NCBI RefSeq assembly: GCF_963583255.1
Contig: NC_084804.1
Location: 30,802,612 to 30,866,611, forward strand
Reading direction: 5' to 3'
From: Pyrus communis
Taxonomy: Eukaryota; Streptophyta; Magnoliopsida; Rosales; Rosaceae
DNA length: 64,000 bases
How positions within the stretch are numbered: position 1 is the first letter of the stretch; the number at the start of each line of letters is the position of its first letter. A program made the translations under genes and the position numbers. This document shows, in pieces, positions 34,910-46,100 of the stretch. A model generated the notes under the pieces. It did not search any database. It worked only from the letters and a program-made list of their open reading frames with translations, and was not told the DNA's origin.

Positions 34910-35012
34910 TGTGATAGTGTAAATCCTAGATTAGATTTGATTCTAGTTATTTTCTCTTTTCTCTCTTTGCCATCGGCCCTCTTCCCTTTGTCAGATAAAA
35001 TAAGCCACAATA
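34910..35012 (+). repeat. truncated 3' LTR of the Copia element
   Basis: It begins tgtgatagtgtaaatcctag like the 5' LTR and ends with ttgtcagataaaataagcca. It lacks about 120 bp from the middle, between ttctagttattttctc and ttctctctttgcc. The right end is approximate. Confidence 0.7.
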
Positions 35013-35410
35013 ACTTATAATAAAAAAAAAGGTAAAAGTACATTTCAAAGAGAAGAACTAAGATGGGAAATACACCACATGCGTTGGCAGCAAACAAAAT
35101 CCCAGAGGTGGTACTAGGATCGTCGATCAGCTCGAGGAGCATGCCCATGCTTGGCTTCGGCACAGTAGTGGACAAGTTAGAGCATCATGTTCTGAAAACA
35201 ACGGTTCTTGAGGCGATCAAGCTCGGTTACAGGCACTTTGATACGATCGGCTTCTATGTACAGGTCCTAGCAGACTCTAAAAGAAGCCATCCAAGAAGCA
35301 CTTAGACTTGGTCTGGTTGCTTCTCGAGGCCAAGCCTTCATCACTTCAAAGTTATGATTTACTGATGCTCACCCTCACCTTGTTATGCCTGCCTTGCACA
35401 AATGACTTCA

Positions 35411-36145
35411 GTGAGTACTACTACTCTCACAATCTCATCACCATTTTTATAATTTAGGTTCGTTTGTTATGATTTCAAGCATGGGAATTTTTTTGAGTTT
35501 CTACAATGAAAAATTACAATGCAAAAGCAGTGTAACATAAACAAATGGGGCATACTTATCTCACTTGCAAGAGACATCGATATAAAGAGCAAGCATGACA
35601 TTGAATCCAGGTCAAGCATTCTCCTTTGACTATTCCCAACATCACATTCATACGAATTTGCATGAAAAGCTAAAAGGACATGGATAGAATAACACGTGAA
35701 CCAACACAAAGAAAATTCCAAATTTAGCCACTAAAACCACACCTACTCGAGCCAATTGTCTGAACATCAGCAAAAAGCAAGATATTCATACATCAAGCAA
35801 AGTAAAAAATTATTCTCGAAGATGAGTTTATGCAATTTTGTTATTTTAAAAACAAATCAAAACTAAAAATCATAGGTACATTATAGTCATAGGAACATTG
35901 ATATACCTCATATGACAGCTATGTATGCATGTGGATGTGCCTAAATACATTATTATCCGCGGTTGAAAATGTAAATACTCTAAATTCTGTATAGAAGTCT
36001 TGGAGTGCCTCTCTTTCTCTATGATTTATCCTTCTGTGAATTAGGTTGAGATGAACCCATTATGGCAACAAAAGAAGCTTAGAGATTTTTGCAAAGCCAT
36101 TGTGACTCAACACCAAGCAATGAAAGGGTTACCAATGTAATCCCT
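35411..36145 (+). other. remnant intron of the AKR pseudogene
   Basis: AT-rich non-coding sequence between the exon 1 donor and the first Gypsy LTR. No AKR exon could be read in it on either strand. Confidence 0.5.
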
Positions 36146-36554
36146 TGTAGAACAAAATTTGGAGTCCACCAGAAAGTTGAGAGAAATCTCAAAGGGTGGT
36201 TGTTTAATTGATAATTTGATAATCAATACAAGGCTTAAGAACAAAGTATAAAGATTTACTCAAGAAAACTAAAAAACAAGCAATAAAACCCTTGGAAAAC
36301 TAAGACAAATAATAAAGCTGTTGAAATCCCAAAAGACAAATAATAAAGAGCTCCATTTATTAGTAGGTTGTTACTATTGTCAAATTCATGCAAAAGATGG
36401 CTCAAGCCACTTTTGTGGGAGAATTGCTTTAACAGATTTATGCGAAAGATGGCTCAAACCCTTTTTGTGGGAAAAGAACACCTTTTCTATGACCGCGCCT
36501 TTTGTCTTCTGACGGTCCATCTCCTTTTCAATCCATTTTGCCATTTGTTCTACA
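36146..36554 (-). repeat. LTR of the minus-strand Gypsy fragment
   Basis: A 409-bp LTR with short inverted ends tgtagaac and gttctaca. It contains two near-identical words caaaagatggctcaagcc / cgaaagatggctcaaaccc about 50 bp apart. It matches 39475-39881 in reverse orientation. About 46 bp beyond its end still resemble the flank of the other LTR, so the true end may lie further out, near 36100. Confidence 0.75.
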
Positions 36555-37099
36555 TAGTCCCTTCTACTTCAGAGAACTTGACCTTGAGATTTGGTCATGA
36601 TATAGAACTTTATCATCCTTGAACTTATATAAATCAGTAACATTGAAAGTATATGAAATTCCCATAGCATTTGTCAAATCAATAACGAACCATTGTCATT
36701 AATTCGCTTAAGAACTTTGAATGGACCATACTTTCATGGTTTTAACTTGCTGTAAGTTCTAGCAGGGAAACTTTCTCTTCTCAAGAACACCATGACAGAA
36801 TCTCCTTCTTTAAACACTTTAACTCGCTGGTGTTTTTCCGTTGGTTCCTTATGTTTGGCATTGGTTTGTTCAAACCGCTGCCTGACATCTTCACGAACTG
36901 CCACCACATCTTCAGCCATATTTTCTGCAGCAATGCTAACTCTATGTCCCCTAGGTAGTTTCACCAAGTCCACCACATGGTGAGGGACGACAGTGTAAAC
37001 AATGGAAAATGGTGACTTCCCTGTAGCACGATGCATGGCACTGTTATAAGCAAACTTCATCTAAGCTAGCGAAAGGGCATAGTCCCATTGTTTTGACTT
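36146..37099 (-). mobile_element. Gypsy retrotransposon 3' portion, minus orientation
   Basis: The LTR at 36146-36554 starts tgtagaacaaatgg on the minus strand, preceded by a purine-rich tract (gtagaagggacta). Upstream of it is the C-terminal part of integrase (36734-37060: [47 protein letters not shown]). The sequence ends at about 37099, where a plus-strand Gypsy segment begins. No 5' half, gag or second LTR is present on this strand. Confidence 0.75.
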
Positions 37100-37462
37100 T
37101 TTTCCACAAATCTAGAGCTCAAAACCGTGTTGTTGAAGCTTTGAGTAGACGAGCATCTTTGGTGATCACTATTTCCTAGAAAGTTGTAGGATTCGAGTGC
37201 TTAAAGGAGTTGCATGCAACCTATGACGATTTTCAGGAAATCTGAAGGAAGTAAATTAACCTGTGGCAAATTACTTTGTTAATGAAGGTTTTCTGTTCAA
37301 AGGCAACCAGTTATGTGTTCCCGTCTTTCCTTGCAGGAAAAGCTTATTGAGATTTGCATGGGGGAGGACTAAGCGGCCATCTTGGTCGTGAAAAGACGAT
37401 AACAAGTTTGGAGAAAAGGTATTTTGGCCACAATGGAAATGGGAAGTTGGAGCCATTGTGAG

Positions 37463-38156
37463 TAAGGATGGCAACGGTCGGTTGGGGGACGAAAATGTTA
37501 TATTCATTTCCATAACCACGAAAATTAACCGTTGGTGATTATCCATCACCATACCCACCGAGTAACGGATTTTCCATTCATCCAAAAGAAGAAAAAAATT
37601 ATATTCATCCAATTAACACACTATAATTTAATATATACTAATTTCGTCATTAAAATAGTCATGTCGAATAATAAAAAACATAACAATATTTTTGAAGTTG
37701 TTCATGATAAGCTAATATGATAAATTGGTCCAATGAAAAAACAAAGATGACAAACTTGGAACATTTGATATATAAAATGATTCAATGAATGAATTTTGTA
37801 GAGTATAAAAAAAAAAGTATTGAATAAAGCATTGGTGATGTTGGCTGATGATAACTCTCATAAGCATGATGTTTGGTGCATAATGAATATATTATAGGGT
37901 TTGATGGATATTATTATATTATATAATACTATTATACTAAATATAAATTATATTATACATTATATATGTTATTCGGGTCGAATTTAGGAAAGGATACGGA
38001 TTGAGGACCCCTCAAGCCATATCCAAAACCATAACCAAATAAAGTTCACGGTTTTTCCCCATATCCATAATATATCCGAATTTTCATACCCAAATCTACT
38101 CCCTTCAAGTGGTTATCCACAATTATCAGGTTTAACGGTTTGAATTTTCATCCCTA
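37463..38156. mobile_element. non-autonomous hAT-like element
   Basis: The 694-bp insert starts taaggatggcaacgg and ends ttttcatcccta, so its ends are short imperfect inverted repeats of the hAT type. It is flanked by 8-bp duplications attgtgag (37455-37462) and attgtgaa (38157-38164), with one mismatch. Removing it rejoins the integrase zinc-finger frame of the Gypsy element. The interior is non-coding and AT-rich. Confidence 0.8.
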
Positions 38157-38789
38157 ATTGTGAAGAAATGTTATACTTGTCAGGTTTCAAAAGGGCAAGT
38201 CCAAAATATTGGCCTTTACATGCCACTGCCTATTCCTAACAATATTTAAGAGGACATTGCTATGTATTTTGTGCTCGGGCTACCTCTAATGCAAAGAGGA
38301 GTGGATTTAGTTTTTATAGTGGTTAACAAGTTCTCTAATATGGCTCATTTCATTACTTGCAGAAAGACCGTTGACACATCAAACATAGCCAAACTGTTTT
38401 TCAAGGAGGGTACCTAAGTCTATCACTTCCGATCGAGACACCAAGTTCTTGAGTCATTTCTGGATTCTATTACGTAAGATGTTTGGGACTACTTTGAATT
38501 GAAGTACTACTGCACATCCCCAAACTAATAGACAAATGAAGGTCACCAATAGACTCTTTGGGAACATGGTTCGAAGCATTTTTGGAGAAAAGCCGAAACA
38601 ATGGGACTATGCCCTGCCTCATATGAAGTTTGCTTATAACAGCGCTATGCATCGTGCTATGAGAAAGTCACTTACACTGTTGTTCCTCACCATGTGATGG
38701 ACTTGGTGAAACTACCTAGGGGAGATGGAGTTAGCATTGCTGCATAAAATATGATAGAAAATGTGGTGGCAGTTCGTGAAGAAGTCAGG

Positions 38790-39150
38790 CATTCGAGCTT
38801 TTTTTTCATGCTTTTTCCAGAGGTATGGAGAAAGCTGCAATCAATAGGATTTTCCTAATCCTCCCTTCCCGAAAGGAAGAACATGAAATTCTTTTTCCTT
38901 TCCGCAGAGACCAGGAGATTAGATCTAGCCATAAGAAGAATGATTGGCTAATAAATAGCCCACTTCTTAGTCTTCAACCCCCTCAATCACTACGAACGCC
39001 CCCGATCAATGCAATGGGATGTGTCTATTTATCTATTTCTTGACTCAAAATGGAAGCAGGTTTGAAATAGGATCGTAGAGTGTCTAGGGTTGGGCCATGA
39101 GGGTCTCTTAATGCCTTCTTTTTTCTTCTCATCTGGTTCAAGTCCAGAGG
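38790..39150 (+). other. nuclear-integrated plastid DNA: trnI-GAU intron fragment
   Basis: From cattcgagc through ggagaaagctgcaatcaat, cccttcccgaaaggaagaac, ctacgaacgcccccgatca and gtgtctagggttgggcca to cttcttttttcttctcat, the sequence follows the chloroplast inverted-repeat trnI-GAU intron as I remember it. It then jumps to ctggttcaagtccag, the T-arm of the trnI-GAU 3' exon, so the intron end and part of the exon are deleted. Most differences from the plastid sequence are G to A or C to T. It interrupts the integrase C-terminal frame of the Gypsy element. It is not a functional tRNA. Confidence 0.8.
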
Positions 39151-39474
39151 CTTGAACAAATCAATGCCAAGTATAAGAAAGCAACAGACATACACCGGCG
39201 AGTTGAAGTGTTTAAAGAAGAAGATTATGTCGTAGTGTTCTTGAGAAGATAACATTTCCCTACTGGAACTTACATCAAGTTAAAACCATGAAAGTATGGT
39301 CCATTCAAAGTTCTTAAGCGAGTTAATGACAATGCTTATGTTATTGATTTGCCGAATGCTACGGAAATTATCAATACTTTCAATGTTGCTTATGTGTATG
39401 AGTTTAAGGACGATGAAGTTCTTTATCTTGACCATAACTCGGGGTCAAGTTTTTCTAAAGTGAAGGGACACTAA

Positions 39475-39881
39475 TGTAGAACAAATGGTTGAATGGATGG
39501 AGGAGAAGATGAACTGTCGGAAGACAAAAGGCGTGGTCATAGAAGAGGTGTTCTTTTCCCATAAAAGTCGCTTGAGCCATCTTTCGCAAAAACTTGTTAA
39601 AGCAATTCTCCCACAAAAGTGGCTTAAGCCATCTTTTGCAAAAATTCGTCAACAATAGCAGCCTACTAATAAATGGAGCACTTTATTATTTGTCTTTTGT
39701 GATTTCAACGGCTTTGTTATTTGTCTCTTAGTTTTTCAAGGGTTTTATTGCTTGTCTTTTAGTTTTCTTGAGCAAGCCTTTATAAATTGTTTTTAGGCCG
39801 TATTGATTATCAAATTTTCAATTAAACAACAACCCTTTGAGATTTCTCTCAAACTGGTGGACTCCATAATTTTATTCTCGA
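39475..39881 (+). repeat. LTR of the plus-strand Gypsy fragment
   Basis: A 407-bp LTR starting tgtagaacaaatggttg, preceded by a purine tract (gaagggacacta). It is homologous in reverse to 36146-36554. The end has eroded from ttgttctaca to ttattctcga. It shows the same internal pair of gatggct-type words. Confidence 0.75.
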
Positions 39882-40472
39882 AAGATTTACGCTTGTGATC
39901 CTTACTAACTTCGTGATGTGCCACAATGGTGTAGTTTTGACTGCCTTTTCTCATTTGGGTGGCATAGGCTCTTGTTTGGGGTAGTAATCATGTTTCGAAA
40001 GCAAAGTCCTCTAGGAGATCGCGGAGGAACGGCGAAAGACTATTGCTCAAGTAATGCTCTATTACACTGTCATTCATTTTTTTAATTTGTTACGAGGATG
40101 TGTAGAGCTTAGGGAATTGAATGATCATAAAGTCCATGGCTATACAAATCAATGACGGTAAGGTTACTTGATTTACAAGAATACAAAGACAACTAGGAGA
40201 AGAAATCCAACCCTAACCCTAAACTTGTGGTACTTTGGTAGGTATGTATTAGATGGGTGTATCAAACAGGAGCAACATTTGTCGTTAAGAGCTACAACAA
40301 GGAGAGGTTGAAGCAAAATGTCGACATCTTTGACTGGGAACTATCTAAAACGGACATTGAGAAGACCAACGGAATCCAGCAACGTAAAATGATACTCAGA
40401 GAAGACCTAGTTTCAGTGAATGGACTGTCACCATACAAGCCACTTCAAGATTTATGGGAAGTTGAGCTATAA

Positions 40473-40968
40473 GCAGATTTAGGAAAGAAGAACATATACT
40501 ACGACAATGAAGAGTTCATTTGATCATTTCTAATTCCCATAAATAAAAAATTCACTAAAACACAAAATGAAAAACAATCGAAATTACAAAGACAGTTGTT
40601 TTCGACTCTAATATGACGGTAGTGGCCAAAGTGGTGTGTTGAAGAAACAGTTGAAGAGGCTGGTTTGTAAATTTTCCATGATGAAGAACAGCGGGTTGAA
40701 GGGTGTATTAATATAAAAATGGTCTATGCATTGGGTCTACGGCTTTTCTCCACTAAACAAGGGTGGTTCTGAGCGAATCGTAGCCAAGGAACGTTGGAAC
40801 ATTCTGGCTGACCGTCATGCAGACGTGTCGGGCTACAACCAGTCTGGAATGATCTTACGATCCATTTGTGGTGATGACTTAAGGACAAGGACAAGATCCC
40901 TGGAAGAATGCCAACTCAAAGCATCTCATAAGTTGATGTCTTCATAGGGTTTCTTTTGTTTTATTTAA
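40473..40968. other. sequence downstream of the AKR pseudogene, unrecognised ORF
   Basis: The plus-strand frame 40726-40947 is open and of fairly balanced composition (GFSPLNKGGSERIVAKERW), but I recognise no domain and see no supporting splice structure. It could be 3' UTR or an unknown gene relic. Confidence 0.3.
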
Positions 40969-41137
40969 GGATGATGCTAAGAGACCAAATTTCTAGACTA
41001 AATTTCTAAACCAAATGATGTGTCATCAATAGGAAATACACATGTTAACTATCACTTAAGTAATAATTAATCATCAACATTCACATCATTTGATTTACAA
41101 AATTTGGCATAGAAATTTTATATGTCTGGCATTACTC
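40969..41137. mobile_element. MULE-type MITE with perfect 9-bp target duplication
   Basis: A 169-bp element starting ggatgatgctaagagacc and ending ggcattactc, flanked by tttatttaa on both sides (40960-40968 and 41138-41146). Its body matches 49596-49751 (for example aaatgatgtgtcatcaat against aaatgatatgtcaccaat). It is non-coding. Confidence 0.8.
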
Positions 41138-41927
41138 TTTATTTAATGGTGTTTCATGTAATTTTTAATTGACTAAACATTTTTCTAGACTTATTATATT
41201 TATTTATAAAGATTTTTTTTTATTTTAACTAATTAACTACGAGGGTATATCCGTCTTTAAAGGGATTATGTGAAAGTGAATAAAACCTCATGAGGATGTA
41301 GTGATATTTCTTAAACGTAAGAGGTTGTGTGAAAATAGGAAAAACCTCAGGAGATGTTAGTGTTGTTAGCAAAAATCATACGATAGATAACATTATAGAT
41401 AACATTGGCGTACTTTTTGTTTCACGTGTCATGGTCTTATTGATGACTATAACCTACAAATGTGGTCATTACCACACTAAATCACTTTTCGTTTTAAGGA
41501 AAATAGCCATTAACCATTCTGATCTCCTTAGAGACTTGAGGCTCCACCTTCTCTCTAGAAAAAATGATCTCTTTGCTGAAACACTAACCCAATATCCTCC
41601 TTCGACGCCGACCCTAGCCTTTCGCTTGGGGTGGGGTGGGCAATGTTAACAGAGAGTTAACGGTAAAGCTAATGTTAGGCATGAATCTTAACGGATTTTA
41701 TCAAGAGGGTATAAATCCGAATTTTTTCACCACGGAGGTTATTTTTCGATTACCTTATTACCACAGGGACCATTAATCCAATTTATATAGCCATTTTTTT
41801 AAACAGTAAAAACCCTAACTACTACGAGATAGACAAACCAAGAAAACATACTGCGATGAACTGATACGCAGATGACAGACGCACTAAAGCAAGTTTGATC
41901 CAGCAGATTAAATCCGGAAGGATCAAA
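41138..41927. other. intergenic AT-rich DNA, no gene
   Basis: Short blocks such as aaaacctcatgagg / aaaacctcaggag (41283 and 41341) repeat loosely and suggest an old dispersed repeat. The open frame at 41329-41649 has no recognisable domain. Confidence 0.4.
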
Positions 41928-42173
41928 CCCTCTTTGATACCAAGTTGAAAACCAAGGTACGCGTAACAAACAAATGATCACTATGAAACTACGAGTATTA
42001 TTTATAACAAAGAATTCCGAGACGGCTATCTATATGACTACATCTTTTCAGACTTGTCCACAAGTGAATAACAAGTATCATATTTATAATAAATTTATCT
42101 CTAATCTCTAAACAAAAACCTAATCCTAACCGGCTGGGCCCAAATCCTAAATTAAACTTATTATTTTCCAACA
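41928..42173 (-). repeat. Copia-type LTR with adjacent iMet primer site
   Basis: On the minus strand an LTR of 228 bp runs from tgttggaaaataataag (42173) to ggttttca (41946), directly followed by acttggtatcaaagagg, a classic initiator-tRNA-Met primer-binding site. About 100 bp of leader may remain to its left. No coding part is present, so this is a truncated 5' end of a Copia element. Confidence 0.7.
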
Positions 42174-43181
42174 ATAAATATCAAACAAATCTGAAAGAGT
42201 ATAGGGTAATTACGGGATGATTTGAGATTCTGGTAATTTTAAAAAAAAAAACCAACTTATTAAAAAATCCAAAACAACAAATGTGTTTGGTAAAACAAAA
42301 ACAAAAAAGAGTTTTTTTCCTTTTTTAAATTGTTGTCAGTGATAGGGGTAAAACATAAAAAAGTAGAAGCACAGTCTACCATGCTTCTAAAAAAAAATGT
42401 TTTTTTTTTTTTTTTCAAAGCATAGTAATTAGTGTCCGTTTAATGATATTTTCTAATAGCAAATATACTCCCGCATATTTTATAAAATTACAAACTTTAC
42501 CCCTACATTATTCTCTTTGGCAATTATTATATCACATTAAATACCACATCTTTTTTAGTCATTTAACATATTCACGATAATTTTATATAAAAGTTTACAA
42601 AACATCCATATGTAATTTTTATTTTTATATTTTGTTAAAAGCACTATTACCAAAAAAAAAAGAACAAAAGGAAAAAAAGGGTTTACCAAACACTTAATAA
42701 CTTTATTTTTCAGCTATTTATTCTCACAGTACAGCAGAAACAGTTTTTTTTTTTTAAGTACAGCAATAGTAAACTAGCCGACGATATAAATTGGCAAAGT
42801 AACTGAAATACGAAGAGTGTTAGAACTGAATTCGAATTCCAAACTCAAAGAATTTAGTAGAAGCTACCGCATGTTATTTCCTACTTCATGCAACAAAAAT
42901 ACAAATGATTACATCGATTACAATGATCATTTGACGAACCAAAAAGAAAAGATTGCATTGATCACTATAAATCAACGTTCTCGATTATATGCTCTAGACA
43001 AGGAAGAACTGCTGCTACTGCAAATGCTACTAAATAAAAGAGTTTCTAAATTTGGTTCCAATACTTAAAATTATACAAAATAAAAGAGTTTTCAAACCAA
43101 TTTATTCATAGCTCCAAGTCCCTAAACCGTATGTGCTTTCGATAATACAGCAAACGGAAAACCACCAGGCCACGGGGGATT
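42174..43181. other. intergenic region downstream of the GATA gene
   Basis: Very AT-rich with many homopolymer runs (for example 42390-42417 and 42744-42756). The right part (about 43080-43181) probably contains the 3' UTR of the minus-strand GATA gene. The open frame 42817-43068 has no recognised domain. Confidence 0.4.
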
Positions 43182-46100
43182 TCACAATTTCCTGTCTACG
43201 GTCATGGCTGAATTATTGCCATTAGCTGAGGAAGGGGCAATGTTGGCACCCATGGCTACAACATCGGAATCCTGAACTCCGCCATCAATCTGATATAAAA
43301 CAAAAACAAAATGAACCCATGAAGGAATTCCAGGTATAAAAAAAATAACAAGAACTTTCTTTATCTTCTTTCGGGGGTGCTTGGGGTGGTGTACCTGTTC
43401 AATTCCCTTTAAAGAAGGATCCTGGATACCTACATTTAGAACCTTAGGAACACCTGTTAGAGATCCCTGCAAAATGTTGAGCATACAGTGTAAGATGAGC
43501 GAATAATTACCAGCCATTACTTCCTATAAAGTTTTAGTATCCACCACCACAGAGGTGTCAAACACCATCAAAAATATATACTACACAAATGAGATGCAAA
43601 GTGGCTGAAATGGTCTTAGCCTAAGGATTAGTAAACATATCCCTTTTCAAGAACATTTAAATGGATTCAAAAACATTGTTCGACAATGCATTTTTTATAG
43701 AGGATAATTCATCTGCATGTCAGGTCCAGTTCTGCTGTACACTTGATCTAATTAATTCACTTGCTTATCTCTACCTATCCACACATAAGGGATGGAGTGA
43801 AAACATGAAGTCCCACATTGGGACATTCTAAACGCCTTCATTTCAGTATGTAACATTGAAAGTCTCTCCACTTATTGGTAATTGCTTTTGGGTCGGACGC
43901 TCTAACTTTTAACTGGTTAAGTATTTTATTAAGGTATCTACTAGGCCCTAAACCATGGAATAACGAGAGAGTAGTAAGTTCATCCTATGTTTCCTACTAA
44001 CTGTTTGGATTTTCATCCAACAAATTCAACTAGGAATGTTGTATTTATGTGTCGTAAGTGTTTTATTAAGGTATCTACTAGGCTCTAAACCATGGAATGA
44101 TGTGTCTAAGATTTGAAAAACTCCTATGTACACAAATGCATACACCCACAAACAGGTCTTGCAAGTAACGAAATTAGTAACCAATCCAAACTGATATATC
44201 CATGATTACAATATACCCATCAGAAATTGCCAGCCAGCTCTTTCCCTTCCGGACGGAGACTTTGTAAGCTGACAAGAATTTTTGTTCTGACCTTGGACAA
44301 CTTGTCTACTATTTAAAGAAAAACATTCCCACTGCAAGGCGTTTTTACAACAGTGTAATAAAATCTAAAGGAGGAGAAATGGTTACTTGTTTCAACTAAG
44401 AACTTGTAGACCAAATAGTTGCTCTCTGCTAAGGTCCCCAACAGGAAGTTCTTGGATTTGATATAAATGACTGAAATGCATTAAGATGCAATGACCAATT
44501 GTGTATTTAAGCCATCCATAAAAGAATCCAACACTTCTACTGAGGAAAAGTGACATAAGCAGTGAAGAAGAAAATAGAATTTAACCTCAACCTCTCAAAA
44601 CACTTGTAAGTGAAACAAAAGAATGCAGAAGTGGAGATCATGGAGAGAATCCATTTCTTATTGTGCATTCATTTCTTAATGTTTCATGTGTGGTTATAGG
44701 TATATTGTCTCTCACAATTAGATGGATCTGTTTTCTCTCATTTACGCGATTGAATATTCCAAAAGAGAGTTATGACAGCACAAACAATATAATGTCTCAT
44801 TTGCACTCATATATAACTTTTTAATTATGCCTACATCGTAAAGAGGATTAAAAGACAAAATAACTAAGGATTTATAAATCCCACAAACCTTGTTGGCCCA
44901 CTTCAGCCCACATGCATTACATAGAGTCCTTGGGCCTGCTGGCCCACGACGCATCATTGGAGTTGACTTTGAGCTTATCCCACAATGTGTACACCTGAAA
45001 CGGCATTAAGCATTATGTTTCAGAACACAGAGAATGTTAGTATTTATCTTGAAATAACGAATACACAAATTAGAGTACAAAACCTGCATCTCAATGTCAA
45101 AACAGCATCTCTTTGACTCTTTCAAGGAGAACGAAGAATAGACCGGAAATTCAAAAAAAAAATATAACGGCCCTGAACCTTATCAGGACCTATCCTAAAA
45201 AAATAAAAATCTAATTGTACTCAAAGCATAATCAACAATATATGAAGATGGATTGACACTTACGAAGTTTCCTGCATGCTCTCATCTTGTCCAGAGCCCT
45301 GTGTTGATGAAGCAGGGCCTCCATCATCAGAACTACCCTTGGACGATGTAAATTGACCCTTCTTACGCTGCATTCTGAAATATGTACGCATCGTATATTA
45401 TAAGATGGCCAGGACAAAAAGGATTCTGGAACAAAACAAATGTCAATTCATTAAAAAAAAGCGTAGGACTGAGTGACAATTCCTATTCCATTAATGTTTT
45501 CCTTAAAAAGAGCTGTCCTTCAGGTCTATGATAACTACAGAAATCCTGACCTTCAATTTCGTTTCATATCCATGCCATTTGCACTGTGGTATAGAAAGGC
45601 TTTATGAATGAGATAACCTTTACATTTCACTTTAAAAGTACTCAACTGAAGAAAGAAAAAAATTGTAAAAAAAGTTTCATATACAAAAGATCCACTAGAA
45701 TTTCCAAATAGAAGACCAGTCTTTTGCAAACACATTCATATGCGCTACGAGCTTATGGTAATGTCCTGACACAATGTTATCTATTTATTTCCTCAATGTC
45801 CTATTGCTTTAGATTTGTGTATGAAGTTGTGTTTAGGAAAGGACTGAGGTGATAATTCCAGCTGATCGTGTATCTATTTCCTGGGAGAAACTTAACTCTT
45901 TGGGGAAAGGAAAAAAGGTAAAGGTTACATGGATCCATGCACTGTTGGCGGTGATCTAGTTTGGGTTGGAGAGAAGAAACATAAGAACTTTTTAAAGTTA
46001 TAGAGAAGTGGTGAAGGTTTTCTGGGATGAAGTAAGGTTTTGATCCTTTGAGCTTCAGTTTCTTCTGAGTTCTGGGAACTATTGTCTTTCATTTTATTTT

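Larger units (their letters stand above)
27818..35012 (+). mobile_element. Ty1/Copia LTR retrotransposon, decayed
   Basis: The 5' LTR (27818-28043) is followed by an iMet-type primer site (tgttatcagcac). A 1.65-kb leader, gag, integrase, reverse transcriptase and RNase H remnants follow in Copia order, with a shortened 3' LTR (34910-35012). Stops and frame changes interrupt all domains. No target duplication could be found. It inserted immediately upstream of the AKR pseudogene. Confidence 0.85.
37100..39881 (+). mobile_element. Gypsy retrotransposon 3' portion, plus orientation, with two insertions
   Basis: It begins near the end of RNase H (AQNRVVEALSRRASL, about 37120). It passes through the region before integrase (EGFLFKGNQLCVPVF, 37285) and the integrase zinc finger, then is split by a hAT-like element at 37463-38156. 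It resumes with [19 protein letters not shown] (38165) and the integrase core, full of stops. It is split again by plastid DNA at about 38790-39150, resumes as EQINAKYKKATDIHRRVEVF and ends in an LTR at 39475-39881. The segment VFKRVNDNAYVIDLPNATE-like near 39310-39370 is the usual C-terminal region. Confidence 0.75.
35063..40472 (+). pseudogene. aldo-keto reductase (AKR4-type) pseudogene, exons 1 and last only
   Basis: Exon 1 (35063-35410) starts MGNTPHALAANKIPEVVLG and keeps MPMLGFGT and LGYRHFDT, the NADPH-fold start and catalytic Asp region. Small deletions around 35258-35285 shift the frame. The following EAIQEALRLGLVASR segment carries TGA in place of Trp and another TGA near its end before a gtgagt donor. 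The last exon (40242-40472, acceptor at 40240-40241) encodes RWVYQTGATFVVKSYNKERL and ends DLWEVEL, as in plant AKRs of the 6'-deoxychalcone synthase/methylecgonone reductase type. The middle exons, usually two, are not found. Gypsy-derived sequence fills much of the gap. It is clearly non-functional. Confidence 0.8.

Noticed and set aside
39130..39150. T-arm-like ctggttcaagtccag suggesting a tRNA gene
   Set aside because: Only the T-arm half is present, as part of a deleted plastid trnI-GAU fragment; no acceptor or anticodon stem can be formed.
40726..40947. 73-codon open frame downstream of the AKR last exon
   Set aside because: Composition is reasonable but no family signature, splice sites or context support a gene; left as unrecognised sequence.
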